From Homoserinimonas aerilata (GTDB taxonomy: Bacteria > Actinomycetota > Actinomycetes > Actinomycetales > Microbacteriaceae), in assembly GCF_006716125.1 (NCBI RefSeq), contig NZ_VFOM01000001.1, positions 744,001 to 808,000 of the forward strand: DNA of 64,000 nt, in the 5' to 3' direction. The position numbers and the translations under genes were made by a program. This document shows positions 45,849-53,113 of the stretch, in pieces (within the stretch, counting starts at the first letter, position 1; each line of letters opens with the position of its first letter). The notes under the pieces are model-generated. The model had not been told where the DNA came from, made no database searches, and was given only the letters and a program-made list of their open reading frames with translations.

Positions 45849-46164
45849 GACTCCATGCAACCGCATGCAAATGGGAGATATTCCTGATCTTGCGCAAAAT
45901 TTCCTGAATGTTTGTTTTCGCGCCGCTGACGGTGTTCTCAGCTTGCGCGGAGCTTCCTCGGGTTTACTGAAATGTCGGTTCGCGGATGCCCCGGCTTCCC
46001 TCAGGCCCAGATGGCCGAGCGAAGTGCTCCGCGCAGAAACCACACCCCCCCCCATTGATGACCAGCGCGCCATGTCGTGACATCAGGCATGAGCGAGTGC
46101 ATCCCGAAGTATGCCCGGCAGCGGCCCGACCGCAGCCACAGGGCAAAGATAAAGGAAAGCCCGC
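45849..46164. other. 316-bp intergenic region without a gene
   Basis: Between divergent yceI and the M23 peptidase. It holds an AT-rich patch near 45890-45915, a run of nine C near 46045-46053 and, at the 3' end, a purine-rich AAAGGAAAG before the peptidase start. I see no protein, tRNA or clear promoter hexamer. It could contain a long leader of the peptidase mRNA, but no riboswitch class was recognised. Confidence 0.5.
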
Positions 46165-46905
46165 GTGCCCCCAATCGTTACATCCCCACGCCTTGGCGTG
46201 CCCCAGAATGCTGTGCACCAGAATCGTGGCGATACGCTGCCGAGCCTCCCACCCGCCCTGCAGCGCAGGATCGGCTATGTGCACGGCGTCAAGCGACTCA
46301 GGCCCCGTTTCGCGCTCGTGACGGGCGCATTCGTTCTCGCGACCGGGCTGGGAGCGGCGCTGCCCGCCGCAGCGCAGACGATCGAGGGGGTCGTGGGCGA
46401 ACCGCAGGTGCCGTCGCAGTCGCTCGTCATCGCATCCGTGCCCGATATTGCACCGCTCGCACCCGACAGCTACACGGCAACGCTGCTGCCCACCCTCGTG
46501 TACCCGGTTGCCCCCGGCATCGGGATCGCCAGCGGCTACGGGCCGCGCTCATGCTCCGGATGCCACTCCACATTCCATGAGGGAATAGACATATTCCCCG
46601 GGGCCGGAACGCCGATCCAGTCGATCGCCGCCGGCACGGTGCGCGAGGCCTCCACGAGCGGAGACTTCGGCGTGCACCTCGTGATCGACCATGTGATCGA
46701 CGGGCAGCTCGTCACCGCCGTCTACGCGCATCTGCAGGCCGGCTCGATGAATCTGAGCGCCGGCCAGCAGCTCGAGGCTGGCCAGGTGATCGGCGCCGTC
46801 GGTGCGACAGGAAACGCGCAGGGGGCACACCTGCATTTCGAGCTGCACCCCGGCGGGGGAGCCTCGGTCAACCCCTATGCGTGGATCGCTGCCCGAATCG
46901 GGTAG
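46165..46905 (+). CDS. M23-family metallopeptidase (LytM-like)
   Basis: 246 residues from GTG 46165. After a basic N-terminus comes a hydrophobic signal segment (about 48-72, ending AAAAQT). The peptidase domain (about 122-245) has the zinc ligands in HEGIDIFPGAG (HxxxD) and HLHFELH (HxH), plus GYGPRSCSGCHSTF with a cysteine pair. It should be exported and cleave peptidoglycan cross-bridges or activate amidases. The N-terminal extension before the signal helix is long, so an internal GTG or ATG start near residue 42 is possible. Confidence 0.9.
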   Translation: MPPIVTSPRLGVPQNAVHQNRGDTLPSLPPALQRRIGYVHGVKRLRPRFALVTGAFVLATGLGAALPAAAQTIEGVVGEPQVPSQSLVIASVPDIAPLAPDSYTATLLPTLVYPVAPGIGIASGYGPRSCSGCHSTFHEGIDIFPGAGTPIQSIAAGTVREASTSGDFGVHLVIDHVIDGQLVTAVYAHLQAGSMNLSAGQQLEAGQVIGAVGATGNAQGAHLHFELHPGGGASVNPYAWIAARIG

Positions 46906-46923
46906 TCGGGAGCGCTCTGCCAG

Positions 46924-46929
46924 TAGATT
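46924..46929 (+). promoter_or_regulatory. Leaderless -10 of the GT2 gene
   Basis: TAGATT, 6 nt before ATG 46936. Confidence 0.55.
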
Positions 46930-46935
46930 GAGGCC

Positions 46936-47772
46936 ATGACACCAAACCCTTCGGTTTCAATCGTCATCCCCGCCTACAACGAAGAGGCCAGCATTCGGGC
47001 CTGTGTCACCGCGGCGCTCCTGCAGACGCGCCCCGCCCTCGAAGTCATCGTCGTCGACAACAGGTCGACGGATCGCACGGCCGAGATCGTGCGCGAACTC
47101 CAGAAGGAGTTCGACGGCAGCTCACTCATCTATCTTCAGCAGGATGCGACGCAGGGGCTCGTGCCCACCCGCAACTTCGGCATCGACAGCGCCCGCGGTG
47201 ACGTCATCGGCCGCATCGACGCCGACTCCGTCGTCGAACCGAACTGGGTCGACGAGGTGCAGAAGGCGTTCCAGGATGAGGGTGTGTCGGCCGCGACGGG
47301 CCCCGTGCTCTACTACGACATGCCGATGAAGAGATTCGGCCTCAAAGCTGACGACAGCGTGCGGCGGCTCATGCTGCGCATCCTCGGCGATTACCGCTTT
47401 CTGTTCGGCAGCAACATGGCCATCCGCCGGGAGGCATGGCAGCAGATCCGTCACGAGGCCTGCATCGACGAGGCCGACGTGATGCACGAGGACATCGACC
47501 TCTCGCTGCACCTGCGGGCGCACGAACTGACCATCGCCTACGTGCCGACGATGGTCAGTGGGATGTCTGCCCGCCGTCTCGAGGACTCGCCCAGTGACTT
47601 TCACTACTACGCGCACCGCTTCGACCGCACCTTCACCCGACACGGCCTCAGCAACCCGGTGCTGCGCGCGCCCATGTGGGTGTTCCTGGCGATCTACCCC
47701 TTCGCCAAGACGTTGCGAACGGTCGACCAGAGGGCGCGTGCGCTCGTCGCTCGCACGCCGGCGCTCGACTGA
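46936..47772 (+). CDS. Family 2 glycosyltransferase
   Basis: 278 residues. GT-A fold with VSIVIPAYNEEASIRACVTA, EVIVVDNRSTDRTAEIV, the DxD-like RIDADSVVEPNW and the acceptor motif HEDIDLSLHL. No transmembrane helices of the processive type are present beyond a weak hydrophobic C-terminal stretch. It transfers an activated sugar to an unknown acceptor. The ATG follows TAGATT by 6 nt. It stands alone, not in a polysaccharide cluster. Confidence 0.92.
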   Translation: MTPNPSVSIVIPAYNEEASIRACVTAALLQTRPALEVIVVDNRSTDRTAEIVRELQKEFDGSSLIYLQQDATQGLVPTRNFGIDSARGDVIGRIDADSVVEPNWVDEVQKAFQDEGVSAATGPVLYYDMPMKRFGLKADDSVRRLMLRILGDYRFLFGSNMAIRREAWQQIRHEACIDEADVMHEDIDLSLHLRAHELTIAYVPTMVSGMSARRLEDSPSDFHYYAHRFDRTFTRHGLSNPVLRAPMWVFLAIYPFAKTLRTVDQRARALVARTPALD

Positions 47773-47816
47773 CACATGACCATCAGACGGTGCCGAGGGA
47801 TGTCGGTGGCGCCGAC

Positions 47817-47822
47817 TAGCCT
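47817..47822 (+). promoter_or_regulatory. Leaderless -10 of dinB
   Basis: TAGCCT, 6 nt before ATG 47829. No LexA box is present near it. Confidence 0.55.
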
Positions 47823-47828
47823 GAACTG

Positions 47829-49058
47829 ATGGGCAAGCAGGATGGCAGTGCGCGGCAGGTCAGCGCCGACACCGTCGACAGCTGGAGTGCGCCCATCCTG
47901 CACGTCGACCTCGATGCCTTCTTCGCCTCCGTCGAGCTGCTGGAGCGGCCGGAGCTCGTCGACAGGCCCGTCGTCATTGCGCACAACTCGGCCCGCTCGG
48001 TTGTGAGCGCCGCCAACTATCCTGCCCGCAAGTTCGGGGTGCGTTCGGCGATGCCGCTCGCGCAGGCCCTGCGACGCTGCCCGCACGCGGTCGTTCTGGA
48101 GCCGCATTTCGAGAAGTACCGCCACTTCTCGAGCATCGTCATGGATGTCTTCGACCAGATGACGCCATCCGTGGAACGGCTCGGCATCGATGAGGCCTTC
48201 CTCGACGTCTCCGGCGCGGGCAAGGTGCTTGGCTCGCCCGCCGACATCGCGCGGCTCATCCGCGCCAGGGTGAGGGAGGAGACAGGGCTGGCCTGCTCTG
48301 TGGGCGCCGCAGCCACCAAGTTCGTCGCCAAGCTCGCATCCGGTCGGGCCAAGCCTGATGGCGTGCTCGTGATCCCGGCCGAGCAGACGCTCTCCTTTCT
48401 GCACCCGCTGCCCGTCTCCGCCCTGTGGGGCGTCGGGGCGGCGACGGAGCAGGCGCTCACCCGCAGGGCGCTGCACACGATCGGCGACATCGCCGTGACC
48501 CCACTCGACTCGCTGCAGCGCGGGCTCGGTGATGCGCTCGGGCTGAGGCTCTACGAGCTGTCGCGCGGCATCGACCCGCGCGCCGTCACCCCCGGCCGCG
48601 AGGAGAAGAGCATCAGCCACGAGGTGACATTCGAGACGGATGTCGTCGACGACGCCATTCTGCACCGCGAACTCCTGCGCCTGTCGAACCGGGTGGCCGT
48701 GCGCCTGCGCTCCGCTGGGCTCACCGGCGGCACCATCGCGCTCAAGCTCCGCTACGCCGACTTCACCACCCTCAGCCGCTCGCGCAAACTGGCAGAACCG
48801 ACCGATCTCGGCCGGGCCATCTACGCGGAGGCGCGATCCAGTCTCGAGGCGCTGGGGGAGCATCCGCCCGTGCGTCTCATCGGTGTGCGCGCCGAGCAGC
48901 TCGCCCCCGCGGGCGGCGAGGCGCTCGCGCTGTGGGATGAGCACGACGGATGGCGCGAGGCCGAGCGCACGATCGACGGCGTCGCCCAGAAGTTCGGTCG
49001 TGACACGCTGCGCCCCGCCTCGCTGTTCAGCAAGGCACCGCCCGAGCGGCCCGCCTGA
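47829..49058 (+). CDS. dinB: DNA polymerase IV (DinB)
   Basis: 409 residues. A Y-family translesion polymerase: LHVDLDAFFASVELLERPEL (catalytic Asp), SYxxxxA-like SAANYPARKFGV, and ERLGIDEAFLDVSGA (catalytic Asp-Glu). The little-finger domain follows (about 245-355), and a polar tail. The C-terminus lacks a clear QLxLF beta-clamp motif, ending in FSKAPPERPA. No SOS box precedes it, so expression may be constitutive from a leaderless promoter. Confidence 0.95.
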   Translation: MGKQDGSARQVSADTVDSWSAPILHVDLDAFFASVELLERPELVDRPVVIAHNSARSVVSAANYPARKFGVRSAMPLAQALRRCPHAVVLEPHFEKYRHFSSIVMDVFDQMTPSVERLGIDEAFLDVSGAGKVLGSPADIARLIRARVREETGLACSVGAAATKFVAKLASGRAKPDGVLVIPAEQTLSFLHPLPVSALWGVGAATEQALTRRALHTIGDIAVTPLDSLQRGLGDALGLRLYELSRGIDPRAVTPGREEKSISHEVTFETDVVDDAILHRELLRLSNRVAVRLRSAGLTGGTIALKLRYADFTTLSRSRKLAEPTDLGRAIYAEARSSLEALGEHPPVRLIGVRAEQLAPAGGEALALWDEHDGWREAERTIDGVAQKFGRDTLRPASLFSKAPPERPA

Positions 49059-49067
49059 GCGAAGGCG

Positions 49068-49418
49068 TCAGCCCCAGCCGAGCTCGTGCAGTTGCGCGTC
49101 GTCGATGCCGTAGAAGTGGGCGATCTCGTGCACGAGTGTCACGTGGATCTCCTCCTTCAGCTGGTCGATGTCAGCGCAGATGGCGAGCAGCGGCTCCCGA
49201 AAGAGGATGATGCGATCGGGCAGTTCGCCGAAGCCGTACTGGCCGCGATCGGTGAGCGCGACGCCCTCGTACAGCCCCAGCAGATCGAGTGAGCCGTCTT
49301 CGGGGCGGTCCTCGGTGACGAACACCACATTGTCGAGGCCGTCGACCATGTCGTCGGGCAGCAGGTCGAGCTCGTCGACGACGAGTCGCTCGAACTCCTC
49401 CGCGCTCAGCTCAAGCAT
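49068..49418 (-). CDS. Zincin-like metallopeptidase family protein
   Basis: 116 residues. It has HEIAHFYGI with His97, Glu98 and His101, the HExxH zinc motif, and the upstream RIILFREPLLAICAD. This short family (MPN555-like/DUF1025, minimal metalloprotease fold) is conserved in actinobacteria without known substrate. The start overlaps the 3' end of the DUF2017 gene by 8 bp; it is the last gene of the clpS operon, which links it to proteolysis. Confidence 0.9.
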   Translation of the reverse strand: MLELSAEEFERLVVDELDLLPDDMVDGLDNVVFVTEDRPEDGSLDLLGLYEGVALTDRGQYGFGELPDRIILFREPLLAICADIDQLKEEIHVTLVHEIAHFYGIDDAQLHELGWG

Positions 49419-49911
49419 CGACGCCGCCCGCAGGCGAGTCGAGGGCCTCCACGAGCGAATTCTGAATGAAGCCGAGCCAGTCGTAGACATCGCGCATCAT
49501 CGGGTCGACGTCACGTCCCGCATCGTCGTCCTCCGTGTCGATGCCGAGGCGGGTGGCCACGATGAGGCGCACATCGGTGAGCACGCGAAGCCACGCGCCG
49601 GCCTCCTGCGCATCGAGCCGCACCTCACCAGAGTCGGATGCCGCCTCCAATGTTCGCAACACGGTGCGCGCGTTGTCGGACTTGCGCTGCAGCAGCCCCG
49701 CCGCGGTCAGCCTGCGGAACTCCGCCGAGCCCTCCGCGTCATCCGGGTAGGCATCCGGCAGAAGCCTGAGCAGCGCCGGATCGGATGCGACATCGCCGCC
49801 CTCCATCACCAGGCCGCCCACCTGCGTGACCAGGCTCTCCAGAAGCGCCCGCTCATCTGCATCCGCCACCGCCACCATGGTGCCGTCGTCGGCGCGCTCG
49901 AATCGTCTCAC
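49411..49911 (-). CDS. DUF2017-family protein
   Basis: 166 residues, mostly alpha-helical, with SLVTQVGGLVME near the start and DVYDWLGFIQNSLVEAL at the end. DUF2017 is almost always encoded next to clpS in actinobacteria, as here (9 bp after clpS). It may be a cofactor of Clp proteolysis, but no function is established. GTG start with AGGTG as Shine-Dalgarno. Confidence 0.9.
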   Translation of the reverse strand: MRRFERADDGTMVAVADADERALLESLVTQVGGLVMEGGDVASDPALLRLLPDAYPDDAEGSAEFRRLTAAGLLQRKSDNARTVLRTLEAASDSGEVRLDAQEAGAWLRVLTDVRLIVATRLGIDTEDDDAGRDVDPMMRDVYDWLGFIQNSLVEALDSPAGGVDA

Positions 49912-49920
49912 TTTCGCACC

Positions 49921-50205
49921 TCAGCCATCGACCCTGCTGAGTGTCGCCCACAGACCGAAATCATGCATCGCCTCAACGTGGCGCTCCATCTGCTCACGGC
50001 CGCCCGTCGCCACGACCGCCTTGCCCTCGAGGTGAACCTGCAGCATCAGCCGTTCCGCCTCCGCCGGCGCGTAGCCGAAGTAACTGCGGAAGACGTAGGA
50101 GACGTACGACATGAGGTTGACGGGGTCGTTCCAGACGAGCGCCGCCCACGGGGACTCGGGGGTCGTCACCGTTTCCGTGTCGTGGCGTTCAAGCGTCTGG
50201 GGCAT
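49921..50205 (-). CDS. clpS: ATP-dependent Clp protease adaptor ClpS
   Basis: 94 residues. The ClpS core WAALVWNDPVNLMSYVSYVF, then AERLMLQVHLEGKAVVATGG, is complete. ClpS delivers N-degron substrates to ClpC/ClpA. The N-terminal tail is short. ATG 50205 follows CAGGCT by 6 nt. DUF2017 and the zincin gene follow in the operon. Confidence 0.95.
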   Translation of the reverse strand: MPQTLERHDTETVTTPESPWAALVWNDPVNLMSYVSYVFRSYFGYAPAEAERLMLQVHLEGKAVVATGGREQMERHVEAMHDFGLWATLSRVDG

Positions 50206-50211
50206 GCAACC

Positions 50212-50217
50212 AGCCTG
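50212..50217 (-). promoter_or_regulatory. Leaderless -10 of clpS
   Basis: CAGGCT on the minus strand, 6 nt before ATG 50205. Confidence 0.4.
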
Positions 50218-50245
50218 TCACAGTGCCGCAGGCGCAGAAAACAGA

Positions 50246-50283
50246 ATCGGCCCGGGCTGGCACACATGCCAACCCGGGCCGAT
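50246..50283 (-). terminator. Terminator after tRNA-His
   Basis: 17-bp stem (50246-50262 with 50267-50283, one mismatch) and loop CACA; a T-rich tail (TCTGTTTTCTG) follows on the minus strand. It is the clearest intrinsic terminator of the window. Confidence 0.85.
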
Positions 50284-50306
50284 CGGGATGTCCTGAGACA
50301 TCACAT

Positions 50307-50383
50307 TGGGGTGAACGACGGGACTCGAACCCGCGACATCCGGCACCACAAGCCAGCGCTCTACCAACTGAGCTACGCCCACC
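50307..50383 (-). tRNA. tRNA-His (GUG)
   Basis: Full cloverleaf on the minus strand: acceptor GTGGGCG/CGTTCAC, D-arm AGCTCAGTTGGTAGAGC, anticodon stem CTGGC/GCCGG with loop TTGTGGT (anticodon GTG), and T-arm GCGGG-TTCGAGT-CCCGT. The extra G at position -1 opposite C73, diagnostic of tRNA-His, is encoded (50383), and CCA is encoded (50307-50309). The terminator at 50246-50283 follows. Confidence 0.95.
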
Positions 50384-50426
50384 ATGTCTCCCCGCACGCA
50401 AGGTGCGGAGCCACCAGAGGAGTCTA

Positions 50427-51047
50427 TTACAGACGGGAGCTGAATTCCTCCACCACAGACGACGACACCCGCACGAGCTCCTCCGTGGTCGGGCCCGGCT
50501 CGGAGACGAACACCGCGCGCCGGTAATACCCGAGCTCGCGGATCGACTCCAAGATGTCGGCGAGGGCCCTGTGGCCGCCGTTCTTGGCCGGCGCATTGAA
50601 GTACACGCGCGGGAACCAGTGGCGTGCGAGCTCCTTGATCGACGACACGTCAACGCTGCGGTAGTGCAGGTGCGCATCCACCCGCGGCATGTACTTGGCG
50701 ATGAAAGCGCGGTCGGTGCCGATGGTGTTGCCGGCGAGAGGGGCAACCCCCGCGGTCGGCACATGCTCGAGGATGTACTCGTTGACCGCGAACTCGGCAT
50801 CCGCCAGGCTGACCCCGTTCGGGATCTCCTCCAGCAGCCCCGACTCGGTGTGCATGTTGCGCACGAAGTCGCCCATGTTGTCGAGCGCCGACTGGTCTGG
50901 CTTGATGACGATCGAGAAGCCCGGATGGATCAGCCTCAGCTCATAGTCGGTGATGACGACCGCCACCTCGACGAGCTCATCGTTGACGAGATCGAGCCCC
51001 GTCATTTCGCAGTCGATCCAAACGAGACGATCCGTGCTACCAGCCAT
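50427..51047 (-). CDS. orn: Oligoribonuclease
   Basis: 206 residues. A DEDDh exonuclease that degrades 2-5-nt RNAs, including pGpG and related dinucleotides. First motif LVWIDCEMTGLDL, second GNTIGTDRAFIAKYMP, and third with HRALADILESIRELGYYRRA. The usual length is about 180-200. ATG 51047 lies 6 nt after TAGGCT. It lies 44 bp upstream of the tRNA-His gene on the same strand. Confidence 0.96.
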   Translation of the reverse strand: MAGSTDRLVWIDCEMTGLDLVNDELVEVAVVITDYELRLIHPGFSIVIKPDQSALDNMGDFVRNMHTESGLLEEIPNGVSLADAEFAVNEYILEHVPTAGVAPLAGNTIGTDRAFIAKYMPRVDAHLHYRSVDVSSIKELARHWFPRVYFNAPAKNGGHRALADILESIRELGYYRRAVFVSEPGPTTEELVRVSSSVVEEFSSRL

Positions 51048-51053
51048 CCCCTC

Positions 51054-51059
51054 AGCCTA
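51054..51059 (-). promoter_or_regulatory. Leaderless -10 of orn
   Basis: TAGGCT on the minus strand, 6 nt before ATG 51047. Confidence 0.55.
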
Positions 51060-51146
51060 CAGTCGGGCGGCGACACGAGCCGCCGCGCGTGGCTGTGCGC
51101 AGCACACGAATGCGGCGAGCTTCTCGCAGCAGCGCCCCCGAGGTGG

Positions 51147-51152
51147 TAGAAC
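51147..51152 (+). promoter_or_regulatory. Leaderless -10 of the 89-residue protein gene
   Basis: TAGAAC, 6 nt before ATG 51159. Confidence 0.4.
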
Positions 51153-51158
51153 AAGACC

Positions 51159-51428
51159 ATGAGTGAAGCCAAGCCGAAGCTCGCCAAAGGCGACGAATAC
51201 ATCGTGATCTACTCCGGCGGACCCAGCGACGGGCAGACCGACCGCAGGATCAGCACAGACGGCAGCTGGGACGACGAGCTGACCGTGCTCGCGGCCGAGG
51301 CCGGCAACGAGACACTCATCAACTACGACGCCGCCAGCTGGCGTGAAGTGGGCGGCGTCTACCATGTCACCTACAGCTACGACGCCAAGGACAGCGAAGC
51401 AGTCGAAGATCCCGAAGACCGCGACTGA
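51159..51428 (+). CDS. Small acidic hypothetical protein
   Basis: 89 residues. A basic start (SEAKPKLAKGDEYIVIYSGG), then GPSDGQTDRRISTDGSWDDE, a central hydrophobic beta-like part (YHVTYSYDAKD) and a very acidic tail (SEAVEDPEDRD). No cysteine, signal or membrane helix. It is probably cytosolic. No family is recognised. A thioredoxin-like gene follows at 51509 and may be in the same transcript. Confidence 0.75.
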   Translation: MSEAKPKLAKGDEYIVIYSGGPSDGQTDRRISTDGSWDDELTVLAAEAGNETLINYDAASWREVGGVYHVTYSYDAKDSEAVEDPEDRD

Positions 51429-51455
51429 AACGACGCACCGGCAGCAGGAGAGCGG

Positions 51456-51530
51456 ATGCCCCGGGCACACGTGACCTCGCATCGGGAATCCCTGCGGCCC
51501 CTGCGTCGTTGCACCCCAACGTGCAACTGA
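51456..51530 (+). CDS. Possible 24-codon upstream ORF before the thioredoxin-like gene
   Basis: A short ORF with a good Shine-Dalgarno (CAGGAG at 51445-51450, 5 nt before ATG) that contains an Arg-rich middle and two cysteines near its end. It stops 22 nt inside the thioredoxin-like gene, in another frame. It may be a regulatory uORF coupling translation, or mark a sequence frameshift that hides the true N-terminus of that gene. Its expression is unproven. Confidence 0.25.
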   Translation: MPRAHVTSHRESLRPLRRCTPTCN

Positions 51531-51781
51531 TCCTCTTCTCCTCCGCCTTCTGCGACCCGTGCATCCACACGAGGGCGGTGCTCGATGAGGCATCCAAGCT
51601 GGTGCCCGCCGCGAAGATCGCCGACCTCGACGTCGCCCAGAACTCAGCGGAGGCAGAACGTGCCGGCATCCGGGTGACGCCGACCATCGTCGTGCTCGAC
51701 GGCAACGACGAAGAGGTGTTCCGAGCAGAAGGCGTGCCCACCCTCAACCAGGTGCTCACCGCGCTCGCGCAGGCCATCTGA
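51509..51781 (+). CDS. Thioredoxin-like protein
   Basis: 90 residues from TTG 51509; GTG 51521 is an alternative. The redox motif is CDPC (in LFSSAFCDPCIHTRAVLDE) followed by the cis-proline segment IRVTPTIVVLDGNDEEVFR. No Shine-Dalgarno precedes either start, so it may be translated by coupling to the short ORF at 51456 or to the upstream 89-residue gene. It would be cytosolic and reduce disulfides in an unknown partner. Confidence 0.82.
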   Translation: MHPNVQLILFSSAFCDPCIHTRAVLDEASKLVPAAKIADLDVAQNSAEAERAGIRVTPTIVVLDGNDEEVFRAEGVPTLNQVLTALAQAI

Positions 51782-51828
51782 CGCCACGAAAGCGACACGG
51801 CAGCTGCTGTATCGTTGAAGCGCCCCAC

Positions 51829-51901
51829 GCCTCCGTAGCTCAGGGGATAGAGCAGGAGCCTTCTAATCTCTTGGTCGCAGGTTCGAATCCTGCCGGGGGC
51901 A
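51829..51901 (+). tRNA. tRNA-Arg (UCU)
   Basis: Acceptor GCCTCCG/CGGGGGC with discriminator A, D-arm AGCTCAGGGGATAGAGC, anticodon loop CTTCTAA (anticodon TCT) and T-arm with GGTTCGAATCC. CCA is not encoded. The C31-U39 closing pair of the anticodon stem is a mismatch, which I believe is usual in this family. The 3' half is duplicated 64 bp downstream. Confidence 0.93.
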
Positions 51902-51902
51902 C

Positions 51903-51929
51903 TTTGGAGAAGATCTCGCGGTGCTTCTC
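51903..51929 (+). terminator. Weak hairpin between tRNA-Arg and its duplicated 3' half
   Basis: GAGAAG (51907-51912) pairs with CTTCTC (51924-51929) around an 11-nt loop; no U-tract. Confidence 0.35.
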
Positions 51930-51966
51930 ATCTCTTGGTCGCAGGTTCGAATCCTGCCGGGGGCAC
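51930..51966 (+). repeat. Second copy of the 3' half of tRNA-Arg (att-like)
   Basis: 37 bp identical to 51866-51902, covering the anticodon 3' strand, the T-arm and the acceptor end of tRNA-Arg. The 5' half is absent, so it is not a tRNA gene. Duplication of a tRNA 3' end is the usual mark of site-specific integration. Confidence 0.85.
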
Positions 51967-51983
51967 ATCTTGTTCCTGACCCG

Positions 51984-52047
51984 ACGGCTGTACTTTGTCG
52001 CGACGGCTGTGGAAAATTTCGCCGCCGTCGCGACAAAACACAGCCGT
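51984..52047. repeat. 24-bp near-perfect palindrome between tRNA-Arg and a convergent gene
   Basis: Arms 51984-52007 and 52024-52047 match at 22 of 24 positions, with a 16-nt loop. The outer 8 bp are ACGGCTGT/ACAGCCGT. It may end tRNA-Arg and minus-strand transcripts. Confidence 0.65.
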
Positions 52048-52079
52048 ACTAAGCGGAGAGTGCTTATTGCAGCTGCGGA

Positions 52080-53015
52080 TCAGTAGGCGTCGTCGGGGTT
52101 GATGCGCTTGCGCACCGTCTCCGCCGACACGGGGCCGGGAGCCGTGAACGAGGTGTCATCCGGGTTGGAGGGCACGTCGACACTGTGCGTCGCGGGAGCA
52201 GCCGGCTCGGGCGTCGACGCCGGGGGAGTGGCAACAGGCGACGCCGCTGACGTGCGCGATGCGCCCCAGCTGAAGGGCTTGCGTGGCTCCGCAGCAGGCG
52301 TGGACGACTCCGCGGTGGCGACAGCTGCAGGGCGCTCGAAGCCTGCCTGAGCGGCGCTGCCGGATGACGCGGCAGGCGTCACCGCAGGTGACACCGCGGG
52401 GGGAGCGACGGCGGGCGTCGTCGAAGGCGAGGCAGGGCTGACGGCAATCGGGCCGGTCTCGTTGACCTGACGGCGAGCCCACTCCTGCTGCTTCGTGACG
52501 AGATCCTGATCGACGAGTGTCGACTCGTACGCCCACGTGTCCAGATCGCCCTTGAAGAGCTTCTTCGCGCGGCTCGGCTTCGCCTGCCACTCCACCAGCC
52601 GGTCGCGGAACTCGATCAGCGACTGATCGGCCTGAAAGCTGAAGTTGACGGAGTTCTTCTTCATCTGCGCGATCTCATGCGCGGCCCAGTCCGCCGCAAG
52701 CGCGGTGCCCGGGATGGGGAGCAGACGGATGCGCGTGTCCGCTTCGTGCACGAGATGCTCGGCATGCTGCTGCTCCGGCACCGAAAGCGTGTTCCACTTG
52801 GAGGCACGCCGTGCTGCGCTGATCAGCGCGGTCACGGTGGCGATGCGACGCTCGCGATCGGTCAGCGAGATCACCCGTCGGGTGCTCGCGCGCCCGATCA
52901 GGGCTGCGACGAGGCCGGCGACGACGATCGCGACGAACGGAATGATCGCCGTCGAGACGATCTGCCAACCCTCATCGGAGTTGAACCAGGTTACGAAATC
53001 ATTCCACCACTGCAT
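52080..53015 (-). CDS. Single-helix membrane protein with helical domain and Pro/Ala-rich tail
   Basis: 311 residues. A tryptophan-rich N-terminus (MQWWNDFVTWFNSDEGW) precedes one transmembrane helix (about 20-42). A charged, helical cytoplasmic domain (about 45-185) follows, with ALISAARRASKWNTLSVPEQ and RDRLVEWQAKPSRAKKLFKG. The rest (190-295) is low-complexity Pro/Ala/Ser, ending in RKRINPDDAY. Family unknown to me. The ATG lies 6 nt after TAACAT. Confidence 0.75.
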   Translation of the reverse strand: MQWWNDFVTWFNSDEGWQIVSTAIIPFVAIVVAGLVAALIGRASTRRVISLTDRERRIATVTALISAARRASKWNTLSVPEQQHAEHLVHEADTRIRLLPIPGTALAADWAAHEIAQMKKNSVNFSFQADQSLIEFRDRLVEWQAKPSRAKKLFKGDLDTWAYESTLVDQDLVTKQQEWARRQVNETGPIAVSPASPSTTPAVAPPAVSPAVTPAASSGSAAQAGFERPAAVATAESSTPAAEPRKPFSWGASRTSAASPVATPPASTPEPAAPATHSVDVPSNPDDTSFTAPGPVSAETVRKRINPDDAY

Positions 53016-53021
53016 GGGGTG

Positions 53022-53027
53022 ATGTTA
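53022..53027 (-). promoter_or_regulatory. Leaderless -10 of the gene at 52080-53015
   Basis: TAACAT on the minus strand, 6 nt before ATG 53015. Confidence 0.5.
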
Positions 53028-53113
53028 TCCCCGTATGGGGTACATATCGGTGGCGTCGGCGCGTGTCGCTCAACTGGGTGGCGCTCATGTTGTGGCGCCC
53101 GCAGAAGCCCGGC

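Noticed and set aside
45849..46164. c-di-AMP (ydaO) riboswitch before the M23 peptidase
   Set aside because: Suspected from the gene type, but I could not find the conserved 3' core (CCGAA...CAGCTAAC-like) or the upstream G-rich block by eye.
51930..51966. Possible second tRNA gene
   Set aside because: Only the 3' half is present; no acceptor 5' strand, D-arm or anticodon loop.
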